Origin: Symbiodinium kawagutii
Taxonomy: Eukaryota; Sar; Dinophyceae; Suessiales; Symbiodiniaceae
Length of the DNA: 64,000 nt
Assembly: GCA_009767595.1 (NCBI GenBank)
Contig: VSDK01001472.1
Coordinates: forward strand, 467,815-531,814
Direction: 5' to 3'
This document shows, one piece after another, positions 46,709 to 59,508 of the stretch. Within the stretch, counting starts at the first letter, position 1, and every line of letters starts with the position of its first letter. The position numbers and the translations under genes are program-made. The notes beneath the pieces were generated by a model that saw only the letters and a list, made by a program, of their open reading frames with translations, was not told where the DNA came from and did no database searches.

Positions 46709-46975
46709 GTAGCTCGGGCTACCCTTTGATTAAGAGAAGTGCAGATTCTGTGCAATTCAGAATCTGTGGTCGCAATGAAACCCTGGAAACCATCACTTCG
46801 AGGATTTCAAATCAGCTCGCAGCTGCACCTCAAGGCCCACCAGAGGTAAATACCTGCGCCATCGTGTCTCCAAATGCTTACCATGCGAGACACGCAATGC
46901 TTAGCCATGCTTTAGCCTTGCTTTCAGAGTCGGCAATTTGCTGCGAGATCAGGCTCTATGTCTGCGTGAATCAAG
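46709..46975 (+). CDS. candidate exon (267 nt), unknown protein
   Basis: Eighty-eight codons open between ACTCAG|GTAG (AG|G acceptor) and CAAG|GTACCC. Starts SSGYPLIKRSADSVQFRICG and contains AYHARHAMLSHALALLSE and several cysteines. The opposite strand is not open. No family recognised. It is the longest exon-like block in the middle of the window. Confidence 0.5.
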
Positions 46976-47678
46976 GTACCCAACAGCAATAGTGACTATT
47001 AGTGACCAAAGCATGCCGAAGACTCATATGGCGGTTTCTCAGGCCAGTTTGTAAACCCTAAAGTTACGGTTGGAGTTTGTTACTTTCAATGTTTCAATTT
47101 TCTGACACATCGCCGAGGAACAGCTCGCCAACTGGCAGCCTACATCCAAGCAAGCTTCCTCAGGGTGCTCGGTGGAGAAATGGGAGTATCGTTGGCAAGC
47201 CTTGGATCTTTGATGTTTTTTATTGGTTTCAAATGGTTGGTTGTTACTGGTTACTGCTGGCTATTGCTGCTTGATGCTTTTGTTGATTGTTGCTGGTTGT
47301 TGTTCGTGGGTATTGCTTGGTGTCGCTTGCTGTTGCTTGCTGTTCATGATGCTTGTTGCTTTCGCCGACTAGGAACCATGGTTCTGTGTGCAGCCTGGAC
47401 GCAAGGATGTCAATCAACGCCGTCTGGCTGATGATCTTCGCAAACATGCCCGTGTACAAATGGGTAGTGTACCTTGGTGCATCACTTCCATTGAGGTCTG
47501 GGACTTGAAATATGGGAAACAGCAGGCAGTGTTCTGTTGGGATTTCAACGCGGTCATTCCAACTTAGTTGCATTGACCACTTAAAAGATCACCCACTTTC
47601 ACTGTGCTACCATTTTTGGATGCAGGTGAACACCAGGTGACACCGGTGACACCAATCGCTGTGGGAAGACACTGAAAC

Positions 47679-47746
47679 CAGGCTTCCGGATTGGTGTCCG
47701 TCCAGTTCTGGCCCGACGCGATCACAAACTCCTGGAACCTCACCAC
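47679..47746 (-). CDS. candidate exon, unknown protein
   Basis: VVRFQEFVIASGQNWTDTNP then EAW, between TCCGAG|GTG and GCCTG|GTTTCAG, GC-rich. Plus-strand frames overlap it. It may belong with 49574-49641, which is inference. Confidence 0.4.
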
Positions 47747-48150
47747 CTCGGAACACCCAAACGCACGCCCTGGCCATCCCTTCCCTCGATACCTCACATC
47801 TCCCAACCCTGGGGAAAACTCTCCTTAAAGTTCCCAGCCGTTCTCTCCCAAAGTTGGGAACTTTCAACTCTCCCAAGTTCTCAGCCTTTCCATGACTTTG
47901 TCTCGGAGGCCCCAAACTTGGGCTAGTGCTGCCCGGAGCACATCCTCTCATCGAAACATTCGCCAAACAATGTATGATGAGTATAGATGTTTACTGATCT
48001 CAATTGATTTCTTGAAAGCTGTGTATAGAGAAAGAGAGAGAGCATAGAATTCTAGTTGGACTGTCATGGAAACAAAACGAAACGCCTAATTCACTTCTTC
48101 AATTACGAATCTTCCACCTTCTAGACGTGTGACGCCATCTCTATAAGCAG

Positions 48151-48328
48151 TTGGTCAAACTGCAAATTGCGACCGTGCTTTCAGCGACATGGGGAACTAG
48201 AGATGGAAATTCATGGGAGAAAAAGCTCTCAAACATTCATCAGCTGTTCAGTTCTCCCTGGAATAAAATCAAACAGCTGGCCCACAAAACTATCATCAAA
48301 CTGGTAAACTATCGCAAACCTTGCCAAC
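48151..48328 (+). CDS. candidate exon, unknown protein
   Basis: An open frame (LVKLQIATVLSATWGTRDGN at its start, LVNYRKPCQ at its end) that runs into a consensus donor CCAAC|GTAAGT. The acceptor AAGCAG|TTGG lacks the following G. The opposite strand is closed. Confidence 0.4.
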
Positions 48329-49573
48329 GTAAGTTGTGGGACCCACATTCCAACCATGCCATGGCTTTCGGACTATGCACACCCTCAACAATTATGTTGC
48401 CACCGGTCGAAGGTGGATAAGTCCTGTTTGTCCAGACACATTCCCATCCACCTCGATTTGGCTCTTCTCAATCCATACACCTCAGCACGGGAGCTATAGA
48501 ATTGCTATGAATTGCTGATATCAGGGTGACCTTCTTGTTTCTATCCTTGTTCCCGAACAGCAAGTATGAACGTTTTGAATTGCACATGCCTCTCCAACAC
48601 TACATGCATCCAGATCTCTGAACTGGACCACTTAGGGTCCATTAAAGTATGTCTGAGCATGTAGCGTCCCTCATTTGTTGATCTTTCCATGTTGATCTTT
48701 TTCCAAAAGCCAGAATGAAAGAAGTGAAAAAAATGAGGGAAAAAGTTTTGAATGTCTACTTCCAAACCAAGAAACGTCTGCTTTCAAAAGCCTTCGGCAC
48801 AGCTGACACTTGAACCGCCAACGCCAGCGTGCAGAAAATGACAGACACAAACCTCTGCGCCGCATGCGAGTCTGGATTGGAATGAAAGGAGGCAACCACA
48901 GGCAAATATCAAGAAAACTTCAAACGGCGTATGCTGGACGTGGATCTTTAACACTGGTAAGTTAACATTCACAAGGACTGCAAAAAGGACATCAAAATAC
49001 ACAAACTACGTCTAAATTGAACTTAGCTTAGATTAGATCATCTGTGTCCGCAATGTACTTCAATTGAGGGCTTTTGGCTTGGAATTGCTTGATCAAGATG
49101 ACCAATAGAAACAAAGACGGTGACGTAACAAACACAACGACCCACCAACCGAACATGCCATCCACCACTCCAACTTTCAAAAAAGTTATGACCGAAACAC
49201 ATCATGCTCCGCCGCACAGTGAGGAAGTTCACCACTGCATCGTTGAAAACTCTTCGTCGCGACTCCAGAAACTCTTTCTCAGCAGAGGAATAGAGCCTCA
49301 GGACACGCGAAAGCAAAGACACCGTCGGCATTGTGGCATTCCTTCATGGATTGCAACCTGCCGCTGATCCATCGGACACTTTCTTGCCTCCCAGTGCTGT
49401 GCCCAGAACCTCGTAGGGTTGCACCCTGCTGAGGACAAGAAGCGTTTGATCACCGCCTGATGCAGTTTCCATGGAGCGTAAGAAATGCAAGGGCAGGAGC
49501 AGGAGATAGTTGACATACCTCGCGCAACGGCTGCCTGCCAGAATCAACTACCGAACTTCGCAGCTCAACTAAC
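48329..49573. other. unassigned sequence
   Basis: A minus-strand stretch near 49230-49300 (LYSSAEKEFLESRRRVFNDA) has AG|G and GT borders and could be an exon, but the plus strand is also open there. Confidence 0.3.
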
Positions 49574-49641
49574 CTGTGGGCAAAAGTTGTAAGAGAAGCG
49601 TCCACCTTCAACGTTCCTCCCAACATCATAGTTGCAAGTGC
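49574..49641 (-). CDS. candidate exon, unknown protein
   Basis: TCNYDVGRNVEGGRFSYNFC then PQ, between GTCCAG|GCAC and CCACAG|GTTAG. A plus-strand frame also covers this segment. Confidence 0.38.
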
Positions 49642-52600
49642 CTGGACCAAATATACAGGAGGCCTTGGCTTATTCTTTGCATTTTGGAGGGTGATGACCA
49701 ACTGCATTCTTTATATTGGGTTGCCAGAATCCTAATTGGACAAAGGCATCCGAAGGCAGAGGGAAGCCTTTTATTGGTCTACACAGATTTAGAAGTCCTT
49801 CTTTCTGGACCTTCTTCCATTCTTACTTATTCTCATTCCTTTTTTCTTCATCCTTTCGGCTTCCGTCAAAGGCAAATCCACAGCACCTTGAACCTCATGA
49901 AATTGGTATAGTATACATACCATTGGCGTGGCACACTTGAAGCATCCTATACGTGGCACATCACAAACGTATGTCCGTCAGGTCACGTGTTAACATATGC
50001 ATGAACACATTTGTCTCTCTCTCTCTCTCTTGATACATGCGCATGTATATTTTCCGTACACATATGTATGAGCGTTGTTTGATTTAATTAGAAAATGTCA
50101 GGCTAAGTACACCCAAGAAAGCTGCAGGAAGTGCAAAACTTATTCCGTCCGACTCCAAACGGAGTGGAAAGTACATCTACATACTTGCGACTTGCGACGT
50201 TGAATTCAAAAAGATTCCGCCGGCAAGTCATTCACCACTGATGCCAAAAAGAAACGCCCCAAGTCCCAGGCACCCTGTTGCACTAGGCCCAATTATGCCA
50301 GAGACAGTTGTTGGAAGCCAAGGGCAATTTCCAGTTGCTTCATGTTGGTACTGTCAACCCGACGCTCTTCTCTAACGGAACAGCGAAACCACGAAAACAT
50401 CAGCTGGGCTCAGCCGAGATTCATTCGCCAGTCCTTTTTCCTTTTCCAGGTTATGCTACTCACCTCGCTGGGCAGGGTGATTCTGTGTCCCAAGAGCTCC
50501 CACTGATGATAGAAATACCAATAGTGTAGAACAGTACCTATATATAGTGGATATCATATTGTAATAGCTTTTTTGAATGGATATGACATTTGAATATCAC
50601 AACGACCAATTCCGCAAAACAGAATAGGCTTGAACAGCAAACTTCTTGATGTGCTTGCTTTCAATCTTCGTATTCATAACGAGAAGACTGGAAAGAATGA
50701 AAATCAAATGTATGGAAACGCAAAACATGTTGATGTGCAAACAGACTGTTCGGTTCTATACAGAGAATATGATCAATTTAAAAAAAGACTTCGCCACTGA
50801 CTCATTTCCTGACAGGCAAAAATTGGAGAGAGGTACTGACAACACCTGCAATGGACACAGCTACTCCAGCTATTCCCAACCTTGATCTCTGGTGCAGCTG
50901 GGACTCTGTGATGGGCTCATAAAAATTGCCGCTGGTACAGGATGCACAGCAGCCCTCGGCAGTCACAACTCTGTTCAAACAGAGTCCATGGAGTATGCTC
51001 TCTGGTAGTCTAACATAGCAATGGATACTCCACTCATTAGTATACTCCAAGATAGCAATGGACTATTGTGGATAATCCATCTAACATAGATGTCCATTTG
51101 CAGATTGCTGCCTGTCATGGGGAATTGTGATCTTGATTGCTATGTTAGACTACCAGAGTGTACCCCCAAATTGCTGGCGGTCTGCAACTGACTGAGCCAG
51201 TGTGACAATGACCCTGCCCAGAAGGAGCTGACCACACCCACCATCCTACGATGGCAATTCCATGGGATGACTGAACCTTTCAACCCAAGTACTAAGCACC
51301 GCCAAGCACCATAGTCCCTTCCAAATAGCAAGAATCTGACCCCCTTATCGAACAACCATTCAAACATCACTTGTTTGTACTGGTTACCAAGACTCTAAGA
51401 ATATCAGTTGTTCAATGTGTTTGACCCAATGTTGAATAGCTGTTATATGATACAGTTGTTGAATTACATAGTTCGACTCACTATTAAGTAGCCATTAGCA
51501 CTGCATATATAGAAGATTGGTTGCCCCACATTTTTTCCATATTGGACCTCAGTGCGCCCAGTAGCAGCAATCATCACAGAGGTGATCCAAAGGAACAGCA
51601 ATCCTGGCAGCTGAGCGAAACCAGGGTAGGCTCTGGTGACCCTTGACGCTTGGTGCAAGCGCCTGCGAGGATCAGGACCACGCTTCGGCTGGAAAAACTG
51701 GATTGGCCAAACCACTCCGACCAACCGGTCGTCTCCACCTCAGAAGGACGTGGTCTGCCTCAACGAAATCGTGATCTGGGAAACTCCTCCGAAACTATTC
51801 AGATGATGGTACTTGCACAAGAGGTACCAAGGTAGCCAGAGTTTTCAGAGTCAGAAAGATCCCAAAAAGGCTATCGAATCGTCAGTTCATGGAAGGGAGA
51901 CCTACAGGTAGTATGATATCAAGTAACGCTGTCCTGCAGCAGGGGCAGCAACAATACCACCATGATCCCAGCACAACTTCCACCACAAAGGATGAAATGC
52001 AGCGACTTAGATCAGCATGATCATCGGCGGTGCACAACTATCATCGTATACATCTTGGAACATTGAGTTGCGCATACAATGTCAAAAATTTCCACCCAGC
52101 TGAATTCATGATTTCACTACAATCCCCCCAAGCATGGTTTTCACGTCACTCATTCCCGTGATTTATTCTGCTCCATCTTGACTTCCATCCAATTGATCCT
52201 AACCATCATTTCGGATGAATAGCAGTCCTTTCAGGCAAGGCTTGAAGGGTACAGTTTCCATTCTGTGAAGCACTCTAAAAGCATCATCTACTTCAAATCT
52301 GAAGCATGCCCCATGCTGGGAACAATGGTGAAGTCATAGGCTCGTTCAAAATCAATAGATTTGCTTGCCAACGCCATCTGACATCATCCTCACTTTCTCG
52401 GACTCCTTTCATTTCAGTGCCTGTACACCAAATCTACCCAGATTCAATTCATTTTGTTTAGTAGATAATAAACTTTTCAAGACAATCTGACCAGATATAT
52501 TATGTATATATATATATATATGTATATGTATATATTTATATGTATATATATATATATATACATACATAAATGATATAGATGAATTTATGGGATTCATTGA

Positions 52601-53104
52601 ACTCACTTTGACCTCCAAACTTTGGAGCGGTGCCACCTCTGTCCACGCATGTGAGGCGATGACCGGGAGGAAGCCCTGGTGCCGCTTGCAGGCGTGGTGT
52701 GTACGTGGCTGGCTAGTGATTACTGGTCGGTGGTTGATACGCAGCTCTGTGATCTGATACTGCTCTCTGCAGAAATCTGCTGGTCCCACCCCTTCTTGTG
52801 GCCTACAAATCGGGAGGCATGAAATCTCCACAAAAACAGAACATGTCTGAGTAGAGTCCTAGAGGACCAAATCTGCGGTTGAATTAAAGGCATTTCAATG
52901 CATCAGGATATGACCCATGACCCGGAGACAAGTACTGCCACAAATTCTTGCAGAGAGGGTTGGAATCAGCGACCAAGAGGAAAAACTTTTGTCCTACTTC
53001 TGTACAAAGATTCCGAGTCTACCAATATACTTCAAGCAGGTGGTAAATTGTGAGACCGCTGGTCAAAAATCAATTTCCCTAGATCCCACTGCTGTCTGCA
53101 ATCC
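49642..53104. other. unassigned sequence
   Basis: Small CT (50012-50030) and TA (52498-52565) microsatellites. Frames near 50.9 kb (minus, Cys-rich) and 51.65-51.83 kb (plus) are unrecognised. Confidence 0.35.
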
Positions 53105-53644
53105 TTACTGTGCAATTTCTGTGCTTAGTCGTCCTGAATATGTCACCTTCAAAAAGGGAAAGCGATGCATTCCTATACTCAAGATGATACTCACAGTGAT
53201 AAATTGTCGCTTGTTTTGATGCAACAAGCTTTCAGTTGTGAAGCAGCGCACCTCTGGTAGGTGTACAACGGTCGACATTGCAAAATGAAATTTCTGCTCC
53301 AAACATCGACAAAATGCTTGGCTGGCTATGCATGTGGGACCCTGTTGGCATGAGAGCGGTGGTGACACATCTAGTATCGTTGCACACTTTGCGCCTCCAA
53401 ACTTGACCCATGCAGTGAAGTCATCAGTCACCACAGTGCAATCCTTGACCCAAACTTTACTTTTTGGGGTGGGATCGCATTTGCCAAGACATGAGCTGGA
53501 GCCGTCCAAACGGCTTCCAAACGGCACCTTCTGGAGGAGGACGAGCTTAGCAACTTGTTTGATGCTTTCAACGGTAAAGAAAATTAGATTCTGACACCAA
53601 CCGCAGCAGTATACTGAAACGCTGCCTGCATCACTGCTTGACAA
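53105..53644 (-). CDS. 179-codon ORF, cysteine-containing, unknown
   Basis: Open for 179 codons. The central part (GSSSCLGKCDPTPKSKVWVK, then a stretch with C-x(n)-C pairs to about QAFCRCLEQKF) has the look of an extracellular disulfide-bonded segment, but no signal peptide is attached. AG|GTGCCG at about 53540 could be an intron border, so the real exon may be shorter. An 88-codon plus-strand frame overlaps. Confidence 0.35.
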   Translation of the reverse strand: MSSSDAGSVSVYCCGWCQNLIFFTVESIKQVAKLVLLQKVPFGSRLDGSSSCLGKCDPTPKSKVWVKDCTVVTDDFTAWVKFGGAKCATILDVSPPLSCQQGPTCIASQAFCRCLEQKFHFAMSTVVHLPEVRCFTTESLLHQNKRQFITVSIILSIGMHRFPFLKVTYSGRLSTEIAQ

Positions 53645-54308
53645 CCCCGACTGAGAACTGAACTAAGTTCACCGGGCCCTTGACACCAGACAGCCTTGGC
53701 CGTCATGATTAAAATTGAGCTTTGACACAGAATGTTGACTCTATTGGAAAAATAGTGGTGATGTGCTTTGGAACAATGAAAAAACAGACAGGCCAGGAAG
53801 GTTCAACACTGTTTGGGATCAAAAGAAAAGTCAATGCAAAGAGTCCGTTGGTTGTCCTGTGATTGGCAATCCAAGCTTCAGAGTAGCAGCAACCAAACCT
53901 ACAACATCTGCAGCCTCACCAATCATAGCATCACAACCACAAGCGCTGAGAAAACTTCCCCAACCAACTACAAAACCACGACAGCCCCTTCAGCGGTGAT
54001 ATCAACAACATCAAGAACAGCAGAAGCAACCACAACAACAAAAACTTGTATTTGAAAAAAGTTACTACGATCACAAGCACGACCGTCAATTTTTGCTTTT
54101 GACACAACCCCTTCCTTTCAGCTCATGCTATACCCTGTGCTTCTAGACCAAGTCCATGGATTTCCCTGCCCTATCACTACGATTGCCGTTCCTGCTGCTT
54201 ACTGTAGAAGCAGCGCGAGTAGCAATGCGTATTTGATCGTAATGGGAAGCAGAGCGGGTCTGCCTTTTTTCTGACCATTTGTTGCAACAACACCAACACC
54301 AACGACAA
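53645..54308. other. unassigned sequence
   Basis: No gene recognised. The 3' part becomes CAA-rich towards the array. Confidence 0.4.
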
Positions 54309-54500
54309 CAATGATGATAACCAACAACAGCAGCAGCAGCAACAACAACAACAGCAACAACAGCAGCAACAACAGCAACAACAGCAACAGCAGCAACAAC
54401 AACAGCACCAACAGAAATAACGCCAACAGTAACACCGACAATGACAACACAAACAGCCCAACAAAAACCAACACCGCCAGCAGCAACAACAACAACAACA
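54309..54500. repeat. CAA/CAG trinucleotide array
   Basis: AACAGC/AACAAC units reading poly-Asn/Ser on plus and poly-Leu or poly-Cys on minus. No gene context. Confidence 0.88.
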
Positions 54501-55000
54501 AAAACAGAAACAGAAAGTGAAATAACAACAGCAAAAGAATATCAACTAGATCAAGAAGAAACTACTCAAGAACATTGAAATCTTTTTCCAAGGAATACTG
54601 ATGGGTGTTGGACAAGCAAAGCAATCCAGTCCAATATAATCCCTAGGAGTTCTGCTACCAGGGGAAAAAGCAAGAGGTTCAAAGAGATCTAATTTCTACA
54701 AAAGAAAAGGGCGGGACGGGAAAGCAAACTATTGACAATGAGTGAATGAACAAGTAATCATCACAAAGATGTGAGACAGAGCAGAGTTCCAATCTTTCGC
54801 AAGTTCTGAGAAATTAAAATGGTGCATCCGAGTGCATCCTGTCTCTGAGCAAAACCCACTGTGGGTTCCGGCATCGGTTCGTCTGAGTCTTTCAACGCTT
54901 GGACAACGTGTTTGGCACCTGAGAGGCTGTCACAAAACCTCGAGAGGTTGCATTGTGGTGACTATGCGAGAGATCTTTTCAAAAGTGTTACATGAAGCAC
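54501..55000. other. unassigned sequence
   Basis: Nothing recognised. Confidence 0.4.
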
Positions 55001-55073
55001 CTTCATGATGGCTCATGATGGCTCATGATGGCTTCATGATGGCTTCATGATGGCTTCATGATGGCTTCATGAT
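55001..55073. repeat. 11-12 bp minisatellite (CATGATGGCTT)
   Basis: Seven units of CATGATGGCT(T). Confidence 0.88.
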
Positions 55074-55588
55074 TCACAAGAAGATCTCTTGCAAATCCTG
55101 TGCCGTGGAACTCAGTGCCCTGCGCGCAAGATGTGATGTGGCCTTCCAGCCACGAGGCGAGGCAGGGATTCCACCCAGCTGGGAACACCAACGCCGCGGT
55201 TCATGAAGCCATGAAATGGACAAGAAAAGCTTCAATGATCGCCCGAAGCAAAGCGTTGGCTCGGCCTTTTGCTGACTTCAGCTATCCAAGACCATTAGCC
55301 CAGCTACCAATATCTTTCTCTATGCTTTCATATTGCACGCGCAAGGTGCATTTACACGTATTACATATATGCGGTGGGCCCCCCTCCAGTTTGGTGGATA
55401 TAATTCTACTTAAATGACTTCTCGATCACGTATAAGTCGTGGGTCCGCACCTTGTACCAACCCGCCGTCCCCCTGGCCTTGCTTCGCACCCGACATGCAA
55501 CGACCTCGATGGCAGGGAGCTTCCCAGGCACCCAGTCTCCAGGCTTCCCAAAGCTGCAAAGAAGGTGCAGGGAAGATTCCCTTTACAG
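55074..55588. other. unassigned sequence
   Basis: A 105-codon plus frame (55100-55417) is present without recognisable features. Confidence 0.35.
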
Positions 55589-55663
55589 GTGACAGGCTGG
55601 TGACAGGCTGGTGACAGGCTGGTGACAGGCTGGTGACAGGCTGGTGACAGGCTGGTGACAGGT
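55589..55663. repeat. 11-bp minisatellite (GTGACAGGCTG)
   Basis: Seven near-perfect head-to-tail units. Confidence 0.92.
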
Positions 55664-57980
55664 CCAGCCTCCAAGTCCCAGAAAATAAGCTCTGACTCAA
55701 CAATCCGAGGCCCGCAACTGGAGATCCAACACTCAGCATATAATTGTGTGGATGGGACATTTGATGGCCCATATCCTCAAGTATAGGGGGTGGGATGTTC
55801 AATGACCCTTATCCTCAACCATTCCCACCCTAATGAAGTATCTATGAAACATCTAGTTGTGTGGGGGTGGGACATATGACAACATTCCCGAGCAACATCG
55901 CCAAGGCAAAAAGCGAACGTTACGCCTGCAGAACATACTCCCAACCCCATTTGTTTTCCGCCCATTGCATACCACTGTAAGGATGACAACCGGCAAGGTT
56001 CTATCAAATGAGGAGGAGGCATACCCTATGGCAAGCATGTCCAGGATGTCAGGTCAGATGGCAGCACGTTTTTCCATAGTGTGTATGTGTGTTTGTGGGC
56101 TCAAGAACACTGTTTCAGGAAATAAAGACCCCCATTTCATGTATGTGAGGGAAAAATCAAGAAAAGTTGTAGGAACCTTTCGGTCAAGTATGTGAGGTCC
56201 AGATAGGTTGCATGTCATGCATGAAGCTGTGAGAATTTTGTTGAACTTACGCTTGAACAGTTTCCAAATGTTCGTTGGCACCCTGGCTGAAAAGGTCCCG
56301 AAAATCCCGGGCATAATTTTCGTGCCACTATGGGCGAAGGTTCTTGAATCATGACTTCTGGAGCTCTCCTATGTCCATTCCCAAGGTTGCTAGCCTTAGT
56401 GTTGGGGAATTTGTTTTGGACTTATTTAAGTCATTCAACTATAGTCCACTCTCGCAATCCGCAATATGCCATTTACACTGGTTCAGAATTGATGGCACAA
56501 TAACAGATCGATGGCACTGAAGCGGCCACACAGTAAACCGAACTTTGAATTTCGCATGGGCCGTAAATATACACTGCATCGTGCGGAAAAAACCGAGAGT
56601 GCGAAAAGGACTCCTGTTTGCAAGATTTGGGGCCTCCTAAACTATTTCAGAATTCAGACTACTAATGCAAACAAAAGGTAAACAAATGGCATGATGTCAC
56701 TGCCTATCTGATTGCATTTGAAAAGCGATTGTGCCATGTGCCATGACAAGGATTGATATGATATGGATCAGCCCCAGCAAGCCATACAGAGATGCATTTC
56801 TCATGGAAGCGTGTGAAGATGTACCATCAGTGTTTGCTCATGTTGTTGAACAGCATTTGTTGTTTCTGTTGCTGTTGCTGTTACTGGTGCTGGTACTGGT
56901 GCTGGTGCTGCCGTTGCTGTTGTTGTTGATGGCCACTCTGTTGATGCGTGTGTTTTCTTCTGGTTTCTATGCTGTACTTTGTGCCTGCTGCTCCTGGTGT
57001 TAAGTGTTGTCCGCAGTCCTTCGCTTCTACAGTCTTATGTTTTTTATGGTCTTGTGCTTGACCTTTGTCATGGCGTCACCATGTACCTCAAACATTCGAA
57101 GCCACTGTGCTAGAAAATGCGAAGACGATATGACAGGGTGCAGGAGGGCAAGGTGGGACGGCAGGTCTGCAGAAAGAATATCAGCAGTGATGGCGTTGGT
57201 GGTAGTGCCAACAGCATGACAGCAGCAGCAGCAGCAGTTTCTTCATTGCAATAGGAATTATTTTTGATCTACGAAAGGTAAATCGAATCTTCACCTACGC
57301 GGGTGTTCATGGGCTGTACTCCGGTTTATTGCCATGATTGTTGCTTCTATTCCCATGCTTTTGTTGATGTTTTTGCAGAAATATTGCATCTATCTTTGGG
57401 TCCCATGGTACCGCACCCGTTTCTCTCCAGGTTGCTGCGAGGGCTGCGAAGACGCCAGCGCCCTCGTGGCGAACACCGAAAGTTTCCAGCTTCCTGCACG
57501 AAGTTTCTAAAGATTGACCAAGTGCGTTGCAGCTAGTTACGCAGCAAGTTGCAAAAGCTATTTGTCAAGTTGTTGCAAAGTCATTTACGTTTAGCTGTTT
57601 CCATTTGCGAAGTAGCAGATGATAGTTGTGAAGGGTGTTTTTGCATGCAGGAAATGCCATTTATATACTAAGGGACGTTGATGATCCTTCTAAGTCATTC
57701 GATCTCCCACCAACAACACAATAATAGCCAATGCACCCCCGTAGCCCCGTGCCTGTTGCCATGGCCATGACACTTTGTCGCTCCTACATCACGAAGGACG
57801 GGCCTGGTGCCGTTCCCAACCAACTTCAAAGTGCCAAAATTGAGCCAGTTGATTTGTTTCTAACTCTCCATGCCGATACCCCTAGCCAAATAAGAACAGT
57901 GCATTGGTTAGTCACAATCCAACAGTGTGTTCAACCATAATCAAACGTTGATAACCGAACCAGCAAGGTGCCAAACACAA
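55664..57980. other. unassigned sequence
   Basis: A GTTGCTG/CTGGTG-rich stretch at 56850-56935. At 57440-57520 (+) a GC-rich segment after CTCCAG|GT could be a small terminal exon (CCEGCEDASALVANTESFQL), but two frames are open and nothing decides between them. Confidence 0.35.
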
Positions 57981-58048
57981 ACACACGCTGCACACGCTGC
58001 ACACGCTGCACACGCTGCACACGCTGCACACGCTGCACACGCTGCACG
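57981..58048. repeat. 9-bp minisatellite (CACACGCTG)
   Basis: Seven perfect units. Confidence 0.93.
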
Positions 58049-58479
58049 ACAAGTGCAACAAGTCCAGCATTCGACATTTGCACTTCCACCTTGGAGCGAC
58101 GAAAGCCGTGGCCACTTGCATGTTGCGCCCCGTCGCCCACGCTGCTGGCAGCGAACACTGGTGCTGGATGTTTCAAGGTACAAAGGTGTCATTTGAGATC
58201 AATGTTTCAATGTCCAACTCAGTAAGTTCCATGTTGATGTCGGTAAATAATTGCAGGTTCATGTTTGCCGATGCAAATTGGGCATTTTGTCCTTTATGTG
58301 GAGCCAAAATCTGCAAGTGTTTGCACAATTGATGCTAGGCTGATGTTGGCGGTTCTAGCATTGGCGGACCTCAGGCAACATCTAGAAAAATGCATTCGGA
58401 CTATGATCCTTCGCAAGCTCAGCTAAGCCTGTCAAAAGATCCCACAATGGTGCAGGCGCAAAGGCAAATCACCAAGGCA

Positions 58480-58830
58480 AAACGCACCAAGACAAAATAT
58501 ACCACAGCGAAACGTACCACAACAAAAAGTATCAGAGCAAAACGTACAAACACAAAACGTACCACGGCAGGGTGTACCAGAGCAAAACGTACCAAGACAA
58601 AACTTACCAGAGCAAAAAATACCACAGCAAAACAGTACCAGAACAAAACGTACCAATACAAAACGTGCCACAGCAAAAAGTACCATGGCAAAACGCACTA
58701 AGACAAAACATACTAACGTACCACAGCAAAACGTACAAATGCAAAATGTACCACAGCAACACGTACCACAACACAACGTACCACAGCAAAACGTACGAGA
58801 ACCAAACGTAACACATCAAAATGTATCAAT
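58480..58830. repeat. degenerate 15-bp minisatellite
   Basis: Units around GTACCACAGCAAAAC. About 23 copies, strongly diverged. Confidence 0.88.
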
Positions 58831-58844
58831 ACAAAACAATGGGT

Positions 58845-59480
58845 GCGACACTTACTTGGCTCTGACACTTTTTGGCTATCACACTTACTTGGTTATGACA
58901 ATGACTTGGCTATGCAGCTAAAACGATGACTGACATGGCTGTGATTCGGCCTTGGCTCTGACACTTGCATGCTTGGCTGGCAAAACCAATTTACTTGGCT
59001 GTGAAAATTGCTTAGCTACGAAACTCGCTTGGCAAAGACACCTACCTGCCTGCGGCACTCACTTGCTTGTTACACCCAATTGCCACACAGATCAGCTGCG
59101 GGACCCGGCCCAGGATGGCCTGGCCATCCCTAACCCCGCGGTTCCATACTTTTTACGGACACCTAATTGGCATGACACTTTTTTGATTGTTACGCTATGA
59201 CACTTACTTAGTTGCGACGCTTACGTGGCTATGACATTTCTTTGGCTGTGACATTTACGTGGCTGTACCACTTACTTGCCTGCGCCACTACTTGGATGCG
59301 ACACCTTCCTGGCTGTGACACTTTTGTTGTGAAACTCACTTGGCTCCGACACTTGTTTGGCTATGACATTTCACGGGCTGCGAGACTTACTTGGCTATTA
59401 CACCCACTTGGCTATGACATTTACTTGGCGCTGGCATTTCCTTGCCGGCTGCATTTACGTTGCCATGAAACTTTCTTGCT
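58845..59480. repeat. degenerate 16-18 bp minisatellite
   Basis: Units around TTACTTGGCTATGACAC, variable in length. It follows the 15-bp array directly. Confidence 0.85.
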
Positions 59481-59508
59481 AATCTTTGTTCGCGTTGAAT
59501 TTGCGGGT

